A stretch of 64,000 nucleotides of DNA from Collimonas antrihumi (GTDB lineage: Bacteria; Pseudomonadota; Gammaproteobacteria; Burkholderiales; Burkholderiaceae_D), in assembly GCF_018304965.1 (NCBI RefSeq), contig NZ_JAGQED010000020.1:23308-87307 (forward strand), written 5' to 3'. The notes under the pieces are model-generated. The model saw only the letters and a list, made by a program, of their open reading frames with translations. It did no database searches and was not told the DNA's origin. Each line of letters opens with the position of its first letter. Position 1 is the stretch's first letter. Positions 17,168 through 27,160 of the stretch are shown here, in pieces. The translations under genes and the position numbers were made by a program.

Positions 17168-17947
17168 ATGAGTAGCGCAGTTGACTATGCCGGCAAAGTG
17201 GTGCTGGTTACCGGGGGAACCCGAGGCATCGGCCGGAGTATTGCAGAAGCATTCATGGCGCAGGGCGCAACGGTGGTGATTTGCGGGCGCCAGCCACCGC
17301 TGCAAGCGCTGCAGGTTGCCGGCAGGGAGGCGTTGTTCTTTGCCGCCGATGTCCGCAACGGCGCGCAAATGCAAGAAGTCTTCGCCGCGATCAAGGAGCG
17401 CTTCGGACGGCTCGATGTGTTGGTCAACAACGCCGGTGGCAGCCCGCATGTGATGGCTGCAGACGCCTCGCCGCGCTTCAATGAAGCGATCATCAGCCTG
17501 AACCTGACCGCGCCGCTGGATCTGGCACAGCGCGCCAACGCGTTGATGCAAGAGCAGGATGGCGGCGTGATTGTTTTCATCGGCAGTGTCAGCGGCATAC
17601 GCCCGTCGCCGGGCACTGCGGTCTACGGCGCTGCTAAAGCAGGTGTGTTAAGCCTGGTGCGCTCGCTTGCCATCGAATGGGCGCCCAAGGTGCGCGTGGT
17701 GGCGCTGAGTCCGGGATTGGTGCTGACGGAAGAATCGCACCAGCATTATGGCGATGCCGACGGCCTGGCCGCCATCAGTTCCACCATTCCTCTGGGACGG
17801 CTGGCAATGCCTGAGGATATCGCAGCGGCTTGCCTGTACCTCGCGTCGCCCGCTGCGGCCTACGTCAGCGGCACCAACCTGGTGCTTGACGGCGGCGGCG
17901 AACGCCCCGCGTTTTTGGCAGCTGCCAACGTCCAGCGCAGCGCTTGA
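17168..17947 (+). CDS. Short-chain dehydrogenase/reductase
   Basis: The protein has 259 residues. The ATG at 17168 follows GCGGGAGATTCGA and places TGGTRGIG at residues 15-22; the frame is open far upstream but only antisense to the hydrolase. NNAG (87-90) and S140/Y153/K157 (FIGSVSG, YGAAK) are present. R41 after the second strand (ICGRQ) suggests NADP(H). The C-terminal sequence LYLASPAAAYVSGTNLVLDGG is the common FabG-like ending. It is the first gene of the rightward unit that runs to the DUF1302/DUF1329 and lower-pathway genes. Confidence 0.88.
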   Translation: MSSAVDYAGKVVLVTGGTRGIGRSIAEAFMAQGATVVICGRQPPLQALQVAGREALFFAADVRNGAQMQEVFAAIKERFGRLDVLVNNAGGSPHVMAADASPRFNEAIISLNLTAPLDLAQRANALMQEQDGGVIVFIGSVSGIRPSPGTAVYGAAKAGVLSLVRSLAIEWAPKVRVVALSPGLVLTEESHQHYGDADGLAAISSTIPLGRLAMPEDIAAACLYLASPAAAYVSGTNLVLDGGGERPAFLAAANVQRSA

Positions 17948-17965
17948 TTGTGGTTTTTCAGAATG

Positions 17966-18013
17966 GTTTAAATGGTTCGAAACGACTAAGTGAAAAATGT
18001 AGTCCATTTAAAC
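17966..18013. promoter_or_regulatory. Inverted repeat upstream of the DUF1302 gene
   Basis: GTTTAAATGG at 17966-17975 is the exact inverse of CCATTTAAAC at 18004-18013, with 28 bases between. It lies in the 210-base gap before the DUF1302 gene and could be a binding site or a weak hairpin; no T-run follows. Confidence 0.4.
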
Positions 18014-18157
18014 GATGTACGCAGCGCCTCAAAAAAAGACACTGAATCGACGCAAAAAAAATCTAACGTGCGTGCATGTGTCGAACAACGTGGCGTCGAA
18101 CAAAGTGGAGTTCACGCCGCCAGGTGCAATCCAATAACAACCATGGAGACAAGGGAC

Positions 18158-19876
18158 ATGAAGAGAACTCGAGCGGCCCAAAAGCCGAAGACAGTGCGGC
18201 GTTTCACGGAAGCCGCACTATTGATGGCTTGCGCGCAATCGGCATTTGCGGGCAGTACCGTGGATCTGGGAGATAACACCACTCTCGATTACGCCGCGAC
18301 GATTAACTATGGCGTTGGCGTTCGCACCAAAAATCCGTCGGACGCCATCATCAACGGCCCGATCGGTGCATCCGGCTTGCCGAGCACCATCAACGGCGAC
18401 GACGGCGACCGCAATTTCAGGAAAGGCAGCCTGACGACCAATCGGATCAGCGTTTTGCTGGAAGGGAATCTGAAGCACGACAATCTGGGTTTCTTTGCGC
18501 GCGGCAGCATGTTTTACGACAATGCGTACAACACCCTGAATGCAAATAATTCGCCAGGCACTGTCAATAAATCCGGACCTAACAACCAGTTCACCGACGG
18601 CGCACGCGATTACGACGGGCAGCGCATACGCTTGCTCGACGCCTATGGTTACGGCGATTTCAACCTGGCCGGCACCAAGCTGAATGTCCGGGCCGGGCAG
18701 CAAGTGGTGCAATGGGGCGAGTCCCTGTACTTCCCGAATATCGCCGGCGCGCAAGCACCGGCAGATGCCACCAAGGCCAATGTGCCGGGCGCGGAGGTCA
18801 AGGACATATTGCTGCCGACCGGGCAGATTTCAGGCCAGTGGGCGATCAATAACAAGGTAAGTTTGCTGGGCTATTACCAGTACCAATATAAGCCGACCGA
18901 ACTGTCGCCTGCAGGCGATTATTTCAGTACCGCAGACATGATCGGTCCTGGCGCCGACCGCATCTATACTTTGGCGAATCCGTTGCTGGCTTTCCCCGCT
19001 GGCGCTGCATTGCCCGGCTTGCCACACGCGTTGATTGCCACACGCGGACCTGATATCAAGCCGAAAAACACCGGCCAATGGGGTATCGGCACGCGTTTCC
19101 GCCTGAGTGAAAAAACCGAGTACGGCCTGTACTACCTGCATTACGACGATAAGAATCCTACCGTCGTCACTAATTTCGGGATTGCCACACTGTATCCGGG
19201 GAATGGCGTCATCCCGCCGATTACCTCAGCTTTGCTGCCGCCGGCGTTTCAAAACCTGCCGGTCACTTATCAGATCAAATATTTCGACAACATCAAACTG
19301 GCGGGCGCTACTTTTTCGACTGAGCTAGGTGGCTACAACGTCGCCGGCGAAATCAGTTATCGCGATGGTGCGCCGGTGTTGGTGAATGCACCGGCGGGAC
19401 CAACCGCAAGCCGCTCCAAATCGTGGCAGGGCCAGCTGTCGGCGATCAAGCTGTTTGAGAAAACGCCGATTGCAGACTCTATGGTGTTGACGGCTGAAGT
19501 CGCGGTGCATCAGGTATTGAGTGTCGATAAGGTTGCCATGGGAGGGGCTCAGTTCGACCAACTGACCAATACCAAATCGTCCTGGGCTTATACGTTGGCA
19601 TGGACACCAAGCTACAACAACGTGTTCAGCGGCTGGGATCTGGATGTGCCGGTGACGTTTCAGCAGGTGGTCAATGGCACGCCAGCGGTGGCAGGCAGCT
19701 TCGGCAGCCTGACGGGGAAGGGTGATACCCGCCTGAGCGTCGGCGCCAACTTCAAGTATCTGAGCAATCTGCAAGTGTCCCTGGCATATAACGCCTACCT
19801 GGGCGGCGCCAATGCCACTACGCGGCCGCTCGCGGACCGTGACTATGTGACGTTTAACGTCAAGTACAGCTTCTGA
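18158..19876 (+). CDS. DUF1302 family outer-membrane protein
   Basis: The protein has 572 residues from ATG 18158, selected for GGAGACAAGGG upstream and the resulting signal peptide (MKRTRAAQKPKTVRRFTEAA then LLMACAQSAFAG). The body matches DUF1302: LDYAATINYGVGVRT near the mature N-terminus, RRLDAYGYGDF-like strands, GQQVVQWGESLYFPNIAG, and many alternating amphipathic strands ending in an aromatic residue (NVKYSF). The terminal Phe and strand pattern fit an outer-membrane beta-barrel. DUF1302 and DUF1329 genes often occur together in operons for hydrophobic or steroid-like compounds; uptake is suspected but not established. Confidence 0.88.
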   Translation: MKRTRAAQKPKTVRRFTEAALLMACAQSAFAGSTVDLGDNTTLDYAATINYGVGVRTKNPSDAIINGPIGASGLPSTINGDDGDRNFRKGSLTTNRISVLLEGNLKHDNLGFFARGSMFYDNAYNTLNANNSPGTVNKSGPNNQFTDGARDYDGQRIRLLDAYGYGDFNLAGTKLNVRAGQQVVQWGESLYFPNIAGAQAPADATKANVPGAEVKDILLPTGQISGQWAINNKVSLLGYYQYQYKPTELSPAGDYFSTADMIGPGADRIYTLANPLLAFPAGAALPGLPHALIATRGPDIKPKNTGQWGIGTRFRLSEKTEYGLYYLHYDDKNPTVVTNFGIATLYPGNGVIPPITSALLPPAFQNLPVTYQIKYFDNIKLAGATFSTELGGYNVAGEISYRDGAPVLVNAPAGPTASRSKSWQGQLSAIKLFEKTPIADSMVLTAEVAVHQVLSVDKVAMGGAQFDQLTNTKSSWAYTLAWTPSYNNVFSGWDLDVPVTFQQVVNGTPAVAGSFGSLTGKGDTRLSVGANFKYLSNLQVSLAYNAYLGGANATTRPLADRDYVTFNVKYSF

Positions 19877-19938
19877 CGTCGGTTGATGTCTGAGTTTGTG
19901 TAATTTGTGTTCCAAGCAATTCAAGAATTGAGGACTAA

Positions 19939-21318
19939 ATGAAAACGTTTATGCAAAAAATCGCGCTGACCGCGATATCTGCCGGCGCGCTGGTCATGGC
20001 GAATCCCACCTGGGCCAAGCTCAGCGCGGATGAAATCAAATCCCTGGGTACCACGCTGACACCAATGGGCGCGGAAAAGGAAGGCAATAAAGATGGCACG
20101 ATCCCGCCGTATTCGGGTAAATGGCTGGGTGCGCCGCCGGGGATGAATTTCTCAGGTACCGGCAAAGTTTATCCTGACCCATATGGTACCGAGAAGCCGC
20201 TGTTTACGATTACCGCCCAAAACATGGCGCAGTATGCAAGCCGTCTGAGCGAAGGCGAAAAGGCCATGTTCAAGAAATATCCGGCGACATTCCGCATGCC
20301 GGTCTATCCGAGTCACCGTGACTTCCGCTACCCCGACAAGGTGCTTGCCAACGTCAAGGACAACGCGGCATCGGCGACACTGGCCGACGATGGCCTGAAC
20401 TTGAAAGGCGCATTTGGCGGACCGGCTTTCCCGATTCCGAAATCGGGTATCGAATTGTTGTGGAATACCCAGACGGTATATCGCGCCACCAATGAGATAG
20501 CGACATACGATCAGGCAGTGGTGTATCCGGAAGGGAATATCGCCTGGGGCCGGGTCAGCTACAAGATCCTGGCGCCGATCAATAACCTCAGTCTGGACCG
20601 CAAAGAATTCAGTGGGCCGTCGAACTATTTCAACGTTACTACGCTGGTGCCGGATCGCGACAAGGGCACCATCATCGTCGGTAATGAAACCACCGATTTC
20701 GCCAATCATCCACGGCTGTCGTGGCAGTACAGCCCTGGCACGCGGCGTGTACGGCAGTTGCCGAGCTACGGTTTCGACATGCCGAATGGCGCCGGCGGAT
20801 TCCGTACCGTCGATGATGACCGGTTGTTTAATGGTTCACCTGAACGCTATGACTGGAAAATCCTGGGCAAGAAGGAAATCTATATTCCGTACCACGCCTA
20901 CAAGCTTGACGATCCGAAGGTGAAATATGCCGAGATGCTGACCAAAGGCCATATCGATCCGGATCTGATGCGCTATGAGTTGCATCGTGTCTGGCTGCTG
21001 GAAGGCACCGTCAAGCAGGGCGTGCGTCACCAGTATGCCAAGCGCGTGATGTATGTCGACGAGGATAGCTGGAACTCGGTCATGGCGGACAACTACGATT
21101 CACGCGGGGAACTCTGGCGCGTCGCGATGGTGAACCTGGTCTATGCCTATGACTTGCAGGGATATCACGTGCGGGTAGCGCTGTATCACGATCTGCAGTC
21201 GGGAGCCTACCTGGCCGACCGCCTGGCCAACGAGCAGGCGAAACCGGCCAAAATCAACTCCGGTGAATTGAAAGCATCCGATTACACCCCGGATGCGGCC
21301 AGACAGTCCGGCCTGTGA
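19939..21318 (+). CDS. DUF1329 family periplasmic protein
   Basis: The protein has 459 residues, about the usual DUF1329 length. A signal peptide ends after ANPTWAK. Landmarks of the family are LSADEIKSLGTTLTPMGAE near the mature start, PYSGKWLGAPPG, FPIPKSGIELLWN, RRVRQLPSYGFDMPNGAGG, and the late RYELHRVWLLEGTVKQGVRH. The fold is LolB/LolA-like, so a periplasmic carrier for a hydrophobic ligand is plausible. It starts 62 bases after its DUF1302 partner. A hairpin at 21382 separates it from the lower-pathway genes. Confidence 0.9.
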   Translation: MKTFMQKIALTAISAGALVMANPTWAKLSADEIKSLGTTLTPMGAEKEGNKDGTIPPYSGKWLGAPPGMNFSGTGKVYPDPYGTEKPLFTITAQNMAQYASRLSEGEKAMFKKYPATFRMPVYPSHRDFRYPDKVLANVKDNAASATLADDGLNLKGAFGGPAFPIPKSGIELLWNTQTVYRATNEIATYDQAVVYPEGNIAWGRVSYKILAPINNLSLDRKEFSGPSNYFNVTTLVPDRDKGTIIVGNETTDFANHPRLSWQYSPGTRRVRQLPSYGFDMPNGAGGFRTVDDDRLFNGSPERYDWKILGKKEIYIPYHAYKLDDPKVKYAEMLTKGHIDPDLMRYELHRVWLLEGTVKQGVRHQYAKRVMYVDEDSWNSVMADNYDSRGELWRVAMVNLVYAYDLQGYHVRVALYHDLQSGAYLADRLANEQAKPAKINSGELKASDYTPDAARQSGL

Positions 21319-21381
21319 GATTGCGGGCTGACCGTTTGCGGGGTATGAGCTTGATAATCCGACAGATGTAGCCGCATCACG

Positions 21382-21405
21382 ACGCCGGCCGCTGGCCGGC
21401 GTTTT
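21382..21405 (+). terminator. Hairpin between DUF1329 and hydratase genes
   Basis: CGCCGGCC at 21383-21390 and GGCCGGCG at 21394-21401 form a tight stem, followed by TTTT. It may end or attenuate transcription before the lower-pathway genes. Confidence 0.65.
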
Positions 21406-21446
21406 GCAGTGCATCTGCTGCAACACGACTATGGTAGTGAACACTC

Positions 21447-22229
21447 ATGAATTATGCAGAACTTGATGCCCTGGGCGATGGCTTGTATGACGCCTGGCGC
21501 ATGCGAAAAACGCTGGCGCCGTTGACCTCGCGCGTACCAACGCTGACGATAGACGACGCCTACCGTATCCAGCAACGGATGGTGGCGCGCCGCATCGAAC
21601 AGGGCGAGTATGTCATCGGCAAGAAAATCGGCGTCACCAGCAAGGTGGTGCAACAAATGCTGGATGTGCATCAGCCGGATTTTGGCATCCTGCTGTCCGG
21701 CATGCACTACGAAGATGGCAGCGCGATCGCCATGGATACGCTGATACAGCCGCGTGCCGAAGGGGAAATCGTGTTTTACCTGAAACACGATTTGCGCGGC
21801 CCCGGGATTACGCCGGCGCAGGTGCTGGCAGCGACGGAAAGCGTGGCGGCCTGTTTCGAAATCGTCGACTCGCGCATCCATGACTGGAAAATAAGAATTC
21901 AAGATACGGTTGCCGACAACGCTTCCTGCGGCGTGTTTGTGATTGGCACGGAACGCATCGATCCGGCGACGCTGGACCTGGCGCTGTGTGAAATGACGAT
22001 CGAAAAAAACGGCGAAATAATCGCTACCGGCAATGGCGCCGCTGCGCTTGGCCATCCAGCCAATGCGGTGGCCTGGTTAGCCAATGAACTTGGGACGCGT
22101 GGCATTTCGATGAAGGCGGGGGAGCCGATTCTATCCGGTTCGCTGGCGCCGTTGATACCGGTGGTGGCAGGCGATGTCTTAAGCGTGCGCATCGGCGGCA
22201 TCGGCAGCTGCAGCGTGTCGTTCATATAG
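21447..22229 (+). CDS. 2-keto-4-pentenoate hydratase
   Basis: The protein has 260 residues. It matches the MhpD/BphH/TesE family: LTIDDAYRIQQRMVARRIEQ, GKKIGVTSKVVQQMLDVHQP (active-site Lys), PRAEGEIVFYL (metal-binding Glu) and the C-terminal SGSLAPLIPVVAGDVLSVRI. It hydrates 2-hydroxypenta-2,4-dienoate to 4-hydroxy-2-oxovalerate using a divalent metal. It heads the lower-pathway trio, 61 bases before the acylating dehydrogenase. Together with the hydrolase at 16178 it shows that a diene acid is an intermediate of the island's pathway. Confidence 0.92.
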   Translation: MNYAELDALGDGLYDAWRMRKTLAPLTSRVPTLTIDDAYRIQQRMVARRIEQGEYVIGKKIGVTSKVVQQMLDVHQPDFGILLSGMHYEDGSAIAMDTLIQPRAEGEIVFYLKHDLRGPGITPAQVLAATESVAACFEIVDSRIHDWKIRIQDTVADNASCGVFVIGTERIDPATLDLALCEMTIEKNGEIIATGNGAAALGHPANAVAWLANELGTRGISMKAGEPILSGSLAPLIPVVAGDVLSVRIGGIGSCSVSFI

Positions 22230-22289
22230 CCGGCCGCAAAGAGTGGGACTGTAGATCAGCAAGATTGTAGACCTGAGGATGAAACAACC

Positions 22290-23165
22290 ATGAAGAAAAT
22301 CAAATGCGCCTTGATCGGCTCCGGTAATATCGGCACCGATTTGTTGTACAAGCTGCGTCGCAGCCCCTATCTGGAACCGGTCTGGATGGTGGGTATCGAG
22401 GAGGCGTCGGAAGGGTTGGCGCGAGCCCGGGAAATGGGCTTGAAAACCACCGCCGGCGGTGTCGACGGCTTGCTGCCCCACGTCAAACAGGACGATATCA
22501 GAATCGCGTTCGATGCGACTTCGGCCTACGTCCATGCCGAAAATTCGCGCAAGCTCAATGAGCTGGGTGTGTTGATGCTGGATCTGACGCCGGCCGCAAT
22601 CGGACCGTACTGCGTCCCTAGCGTCAACCTGCCTGAATCCACTGAAGGGATTTTCAATCTGAACATGGTGACCTGCGGCGGCCAGGCCACGATTCCTATG
22701 GTGCATGCGGTATCGCGGGTGCAGCCGGTGGCTTACGGCGAGATTGTCGCCACCGTTTCGTCGCGTTCGGTCGGTCCTGGCACGCGCAAGAATATCGATG
22801 AATTCACGCGCACCACGGCAGGGGCGATCGAGAAAGTCGGCGGCGCGCAAAAGGGCAAGGCCATCATCGTCATCAATCCAGCCGAACCGCCTATCGTCAT
22901 GCGCGACACCATTCATTGCCTGACGGTGGATGAACCGAATCGCGACGCGATTACAGCATCGGTACATAAGATGGTAGAGGCAGTACAGCAATACGTACCC
23001 GGCTACACGCTGAAGAACGGCCCTGTGTTCGAAGGTAATCGGGTCTCGATCTATGTTGAAGTGCTGGGTCTGGGCGACTATCTGCCGACCTACGCCGGCA
23101 ATCTCGACATCATGACCGCGGCAGCGACCAATACCGCCGAGTTGTTTGCACAGAAGATGCAATAA
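22290..23165 (+). CDS. mhpF: Acetaldehyde dehydrogenase (acylating)
   Basis: The protein has 291 residues, somewhat short of the usual 300-310. It carries GSGNIGTDL at 10-18 (NAD binding), catalytic C129 in [10 protein letters not shown], and the family's [17 protein letters not shown] and [18 protein letters not shown] segments. It converts acetaldehyde, NAD and CoA to acetyl-CoA, and in the family it forms a channelling complex with the aldolase encoded next. MhpF, BphJ and TesF are equivalent names; the symbol is given by homology only. Confidence 0.93.
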   Translation: MKKIKCALIGSGNIGTDLLYKLRRSPYLEPVWMVGIEEASEGLARAREMGLKTTAGGVDGLLPHVKQDDIRIAFDATSAYVHAENSRKLNELGVLMLDLTPAAIGPYCVPSVNLPESTEGIFNLNMVTCGGQATIPMVHAVSRVQPVAYGEIVATVSSRSVGPGTRKNIDEFTRTTAGAIEKVGGAQKGKAIIVINPAEPPIVMRDTIHCLTVDEPNRDAITASVHKMVEAVQQYVPGYTLKNGPVFEGNRVSIYVEVLGLGDYLPTYAGNLDIMTAAATNTAELFAQKMQ

Positions 23166-23210
23166 AAAATATGCAATAAGCCGGCTATCTTGAACAGGAA
23201 GGAATGGATT

Positions 23211-24242
23211 ATGGATTTTCGTGGAACTAAAGTTGTGGTGCATGACATGTCGCTGCGCGACGGCATGCATCCGAAACGTCATCAGATCTCGCTGCAGCAG
23301 ATGCAAAGCATTGCTGCCGGACTGGATGAAGCCGGCGTGCCGTTGATCGAGGTCACTCACGGCGATGGCCTGGGCGGCGCTTCGGTCAATTACGGTTTTC
23401 CTGCGCATAGCGACGAGGAATATCTGCGCGGCGTGATTCCGTTATTGAAGAAAGCCAAGGCTTCAGCGTTGCTGATTCCGGGCATCGGCACCGTCGACCA
23501 TTTGCACATGGCGCATGAATGCGGGGTCGGCACGATTCGCGTCGCCACCCATTGCACCGAGGCCGATGTCTCGGAACAGCATATCGGGTTATCGCGCAAA
23601 CTTGGTTTGGATACCGTGGGCTTCCTGATGATGGCGCATATGACGGAGCCGGCAAAGTTGCTGGAGCAGGCGCGGTTGATGGAATCGTATGGCGCCAATT
23701 GTATCTACGCCACCGATTCGGCCGGCTACATGCTGCCGGAACATGTGCGCGCCTGCATCGGCCTGCTGCGTGAAAAACTCAAGCCGGAAACTGAAATCGG
23801 CTTTCACGGCCATCACAACCTGGCGATGGGCGTTGCCAATTCAGTGGTGGCGGTCGAGTATGGCGCACGCCGCATCGATGCCGCCGCCGCCGGCCTGGGA
23901 GCAGGGGCCGGCAACACGCCGATGGAAGTGTTCGTTGCAGTATGCGAACGCATGGGAATTGAGACTGGCGTCGATGTGTTCAAGATTTCCGACGTTGCCG
24001 AAGATCTGGTGGTGCCTATCATGGATCATCCGATCCGGATCGACCGCGATGCCTTGACGCTGGGGTATGCCGGCGTTTATTCCTCGTTCCTGCTGTTTGC
24101 CAAACGCGCCAGCGCCAAGTACGGCATCCCGGCACGCGACATTCTGGTGGAGCTGGGGCGGTGCCGGATGGTTGGTGGCCAGGAAGACATGATCGAAGAC
24201 ACTGCATTGACCATGGCGCGTGAGCGGCAGGTGGCTAAGTAA
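23211..24242 (+). CDS. mhpE: 4-hydroxy-2-oxovalerate aldolase
   Basis: The protein has 343 residues from ATG 23211, chosen for AGGAAGGA upstream; an in-frame TTG at 23190 is less likely. The HMGL/DmpG-type TIM barrel shows R16-D17 in [10 protein letters not shown] and metal ligands H199 and H201 in [11 protein letters not shown], then [13 protein letters not shown] and the C-terminal communication domain that contacts the dehydrogenase. It splits 4-hydroxy-2-oxovalerate to pyruvate and acetaldehyde. It is the last gene of the catabolic unit, followed by a terminator at 24333. Confidence 0.93.
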   Translation: MDFRGTKVVVHDMSLRDGMHPKRHQISLQQMQSIAAGLDEAGVPLIEVTHGDGLGGASVNYGFPAHSDEEYLRGVIPLLKKAKASALLIPGIGTVDHLHMAHECGVGTIRVATHCTEADVSEQHIGLSRKLGLDTVGFLMMAHMTEPAKLLEQARLMESYGANCIYATDSAGYMLPEHVRACIGLLREKLKPETEIGFHGHHNLAMGVANSVVAVEYGARRIDAAAAGLGAGAGNTPMEVFVAVCERMGIETGVDVFKISDVAEDLVVPIMDHPIRIDRDALTLGYAGVYSSFLLFAKRASAKYGIPARDILVELGRCRMVGGQEDMIEDTALTMARERQVAK

Positions 24243-24560
24243 TCGGCATTAATCAGCATTAATCGGCACTAATCGGCATCTGGATAAATATTGTCAAATA
24301 GGAATATTTGGCAATATTTCAGTTTTATCATCAAAACCGGCGGACCAATCCGCCGGTTTTCGTTTTTATCCGCTGACTGACGTTGGAAATGGCCTCATCC
24401 TGGTCAGTTACAGTGCCGAATTCGTGGGAAACAGGACGGTAAGTCGTTGTTTTTAGGGTGGCCCGCACTAGGGTGGCCCGCAGTGCACAATTGCGGATAC
24501 TGTATAATGCCGCCTCATTGTCTAACCCCATGATTCAATTAAGAAAAGAACCAGTTTAAG
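24243..24560. other. Intergenic region between the catabolic island and ybiT
   Basis: It begins with four direct repeats of an ATCGGCATTA-like 11-mer (24241-24280), then a terminator, a 13-bp direct repeat (AGGGTGGCCCGCA, twice, near 24457-24485) and TATAAT at 24503-24508, likely the -10 of the ybiT promoter. No gene was seen. Confidence 0.55.
24333..24360 (+). terminator. Intrinsic terminator of the lower-pathway unit
   Basis: AAAACCGGCGGA (24333-24344), loop CCAA, TCCGCCGGTTTT (24349-24360): perfect 12-bp arms ending in a T-run. Confidence 0.9.
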
Positions 24561-26162
24561 ATGCTTTCCACCGCAAATATCACGATGCAGTTCGGCCCCA
24601 AGCCGCTGTTTGAAAACATTTCAGTCAAATTCGGCGACGGTAACCGCTATGGTTTGATCGGCGCGAACGGCTGCGGCAAGTCGACGTTCATGAAGATCCT
24701 GGGCGGCGACCTGGAGTCTTCGGCCGGCAACGTGATGCTCGATCAGCACGAGCGCCTGGGTAAATTGCGTCAGGATCAGTTTGCGTTTGAAGAGATGCGG
24801 GTACTTGACGTGGTGATGATGGGCCACACTGAAATGTGGGCAGCGATGGCCGAGCGCGATGCGATCTATGCCAATCCCGAAGCCACCGACGACGACTACA
24901 TGAAGGCGGCCGACCTGGAAGCCAGGTTTGCCGAATACGACGGCTATACCGCCGAAGCGCGCGCCGGCGAACTGCTATTGGGCGTGGGTGTTTCGATCGA
25001 TCAGCATCAGGGGCCGATGAGCAATGTCGCACCGGGCTGGAAGCTGCGCGTATTGCTGGCGCAGGCGCTGTTTTCGAATCCGGATATCCTGCTGCTCGAC
25101 GAGCCGACCAATAACCTCGATATCAACACCATCCGCTGGCTGGAAGATGTGCTGAACCAGCGCAATTCGACCATGATCATCATTTCCCATGATCGCCATT
25201 TCCTGAATCAGGTATGTACCCACATGGCCGACATGGACTACGGCACATTGAAGGTTTATCCGGGCAATTACGATGACTACATGCTGGCGTCGTCGCAGGC
25301 ACGCGCGCAGCAGTTGTCGATGAATGCCAAGGCCAAGGACAAGGTCGCCGAGTTGCAGGATTTCGTGCGCCGCTTTGCCGCCAACAAATCGAAGGCGCGC
25401 CAGGCCACCTCGCGCGCCAAGCAAATTGAAAAAATCAAGGTCGAGGATGTCAAGCCATCCAGCCGCGCCAATCCGTTCGTGCGTTTCGACGGCGAGAAGA
25501 AGCTGCATCGGCTGGCAGTCGAAGTGCAGGGCATCAGCAAGACTTACGACCGGCCGATCTTCAAGAATTTCAGCATCATGGTTGAAGCCGGCGAGAAAAT
25601 CGCCATCATCGGCGCCAACGGCGCCGGTAAGACCACGCTGTTGCGCAGCATCGGCGGCACCGACATCGCCGGCCTGGCAGCAGACAGCGGCCTGGTGAAA
25701 TGGGCGGAAAATGCCAATGTCGGCTACATGCCGCAAGATCCGACTGAAGATTTCGCCACCGACAAGACACTCACCGACTGGATGGGCCAGTGGACCCAGG
25801 AAGGCGATGATGACCAGGCCGTGCGTTCCAGCCTGGGCCGTTTGCTGTTCAGCGGCGACGACGTCAAGAAATCGGTCAAGGTATTGTCCGGCGGCGAGAA
25901 GGGCCGCATGATGTACGGCAAGCTGATGCTGGGCCGCCACAACGTGCTGCTGCTGGACGAACCGACCAACCATATGGACATGGAGTCGATCGAATCACTC
26001 AATATCGCGCTGGAGAAATATGCCGGCACCCTGATTTTCGTTTCGCATGACCGCGAGTTCGTGTCATCGCTGGCGACCCGGATTTTGGAAGTCAAGGAAA
26101 ACGGAATAGTCGACTTCCAGGGTTCTTACGAGGATTACCTGACTAGCCAGGGTATCGAGTAA
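24561..26162 (+). CDS. ybiT: ABC-F family ATPase YbiT
   Basis: The protein has 533 residues with two ABC domains and no membrane segments. Walker A motifs are GANGCGKST (about 34-42) and GANGAGKTT. The first signature is the unusual [17 protein letters not shown] seen in YbiT, while the second is canonical LSGGEKGRM; Walker B motifs are [11 protein letters not shown] and [12 protein letters not shown] Lys/Arg-rich linker ([17 protein letters not shown]) joins the halves, and the C-terminus ([21 protein letters not shown]) matches YbiT. ABC-F proteins bind the ribosomal E site and relieve stalling. It is a single gene with its own terminator. Confidence 0.95.
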   Translation: MLSTANITMQFGPKPLFENISVKFGDGNRYGLIGANGCGKSTFMKILGGDLESSAGNVMLDQHERLGKLRQDQFAFEEMRVLDVVMMGHTEMWAAMAERDAIYANPEATDDDYMKAADLEARFAEYDGYTAEARAGELLLGVGVSIDQHQGPMSNVAPGWKLRVLLAQALFSNPDILLLDEPTNNLDINTIRWLEDVLNQRNSTMIIISHDRHFLNQVCTHMADMDYGTLKVYPGNYDDYMLASSQARAQQLSMNAKAKDKVAELQDFVRRFAANKSKARQATSRAKQIEKIKVEDVKPSSRANPFVRFDGEKKLHRLAVEVQGISKTYDRPIFKNFSIMVEAGEKIAIIGANGAGKTTLLRSIGGTDIAGLAADSGLVKWAENANVGYMPQDPTEDFATDKTLTDWMGQWTQEGDDDQAVRSSLGRLLFSGDDVKKSVKVLSGGEKGRMMYGKLMLGRHNVLLLDEPTNHMDMESIESLNIALEKYAGTLIFVSHDREFVSSLATRILEVKENGIVDFQGSYEDYLTSQGIE

Positions 26163-26202
26163 ATCTCTGGAATCAGGCGCAGAAACTGCTGCGCCGTGTT
26201 GC

Positions 26203-26241
26203 AAAAAAAGCGTGGCAGAATTTATCTGTCACGCTTTTTTT
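26203..26241. terminator. Bidirectional terminator after ybiT
   Basis: AAAAAAAGCGTGGCAGA (26203-26219) pairs with TCTGTCACGCTTTTTTT (26224-26240) with one G-U pair, around ATTTA-like loop bases. It separates ybiT (+) from the leftward gene ending at 26287. Confidence 0.9.
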
Positions 26242-26286
26242 TATCACCGAACTGTCGAGTTCAACCACCCTACGGTACGGTGTTTT

Positions 26287-26871
26287 CTATGGCTGCTGCC
26301 GTTCGCCGAGATACAACAATTGATCCAGCCGGCCACGCAGGCTGCGGGCGATTTCCTCGCCCTTGGCTTTGAGTACCGCTTCCAGGTAAACCTGCCGCAA
26401 TTCGCGAAAATCCTGGACGCTGCCGGCGCGTTCGACTTTCAGCTGCAAGCCGTATCCGCGCAAACCGATCATGCTCTTGATGGTGTCGTTGTAAAAATGA
26501 TAAATCGCTTCAAACTGGGTTTGTCCTGGTGGCAGCACTTGTTCATCGGATACGGGCGTGACAACGGGCGGCGGGATGTTTTTCGACACCGGCGCTTCGG
26601 CAGCGGCGGCTGTGTTATTGACGGCGCTGGCTGCGTTCACGGTGTTGGCACTGGCACTGCCGGCATCAGCGGTGGCCTGGATCAGGCCGGCTTGCAGTAA
26701 TTCATCCAGATGTTCCTGTCCCAGCCCCAGGCCGGCTACTTTCCTCAGCAACTCATCGTTGCCAGTCTTGCCATCTACCAGCAGTAACAGCGTGCGCAGG
26801 CGTGGCGCTACGGTTTGGCCGCGCGTTGCTATTTCTGTACGGCCGCGCTCGGTTTTGTCGAAAATACTCAT
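26287..26871 (-). CDS. Cytoplasmic protein of unknown function
   Basis: The protein has 194 residues; GGGAGATC immediately precedes the ATG at 26871. The N-terminal 65 residues look helical (RLRTLLLLVDGKTGNDELLR, GLGLGQEHLDELLQAGLI), resembling a small winged-helix-like segment. An Ala/Asn/Thr/Pro-rich linker covers residues 66-115, and a helical C-terminal domain follows (FEAIYHFYNDTIKSMIGLRG). No signal peptide or membrane segment. I do not recognise a named family. It is divergent from nadA. Confidence 0.6.
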   Translation of the reverse strand: MSIFDKTERGRTEIATRGQTVAPRLRTLLLLVDGKTGNDELLRKVAGLGLGQEHLDELLQAGLIQATADAGSASANTVNAASAVNNTAAAAEAPVSKNIPPPVVTPVSDEQVLPPGQTQFEAIYHFYNDTIKSMIGLRGYGLQLKVERAGSVQDFRELRQVYLEAVLKAKGEEIARSLRGRLDQLLYLGERQQP

Positions 26872-27109
26872 GATCTCCCCATACTCTCTTTTATTGCATC
26901 CGAAAAAATGCGTGAGGATTTGATCCGGCAGATTTTCAGTCACAGTCTTTTGTGATAATTGTGAAATCATAGTACGGGAGTTCATTCCAGCTTGCAATAC
27001 GGTAATGTTAAGGCACTCCCTAACAGATAGCGGTAGAATTCCAGTCCGCACACACTGCGGCAAAATATGCTGTTGCGCCTTCTGTCGTATGATTGCGCTA
27101 TTACCGCAC

Positions 27110-27157
27110 TTACCTACGCATTTACCTACGTACTTACCCACGCATTTACCCATCATC
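27110..27157. repeat. Four 12-bp tandem repeats immediately before nadA
   Basis: TTACCTACGCAT, TTACCTACGTAC, TTACCCACGCAT and TTACCCATCATC run head to tail and end three bases before the nadA ATG at 27161. Read in the nadA frame they encode LPTH/LPTY repeats, and the frame is open through them. Confidence 0.8.
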
Positions 27158-27160
27158 GCC

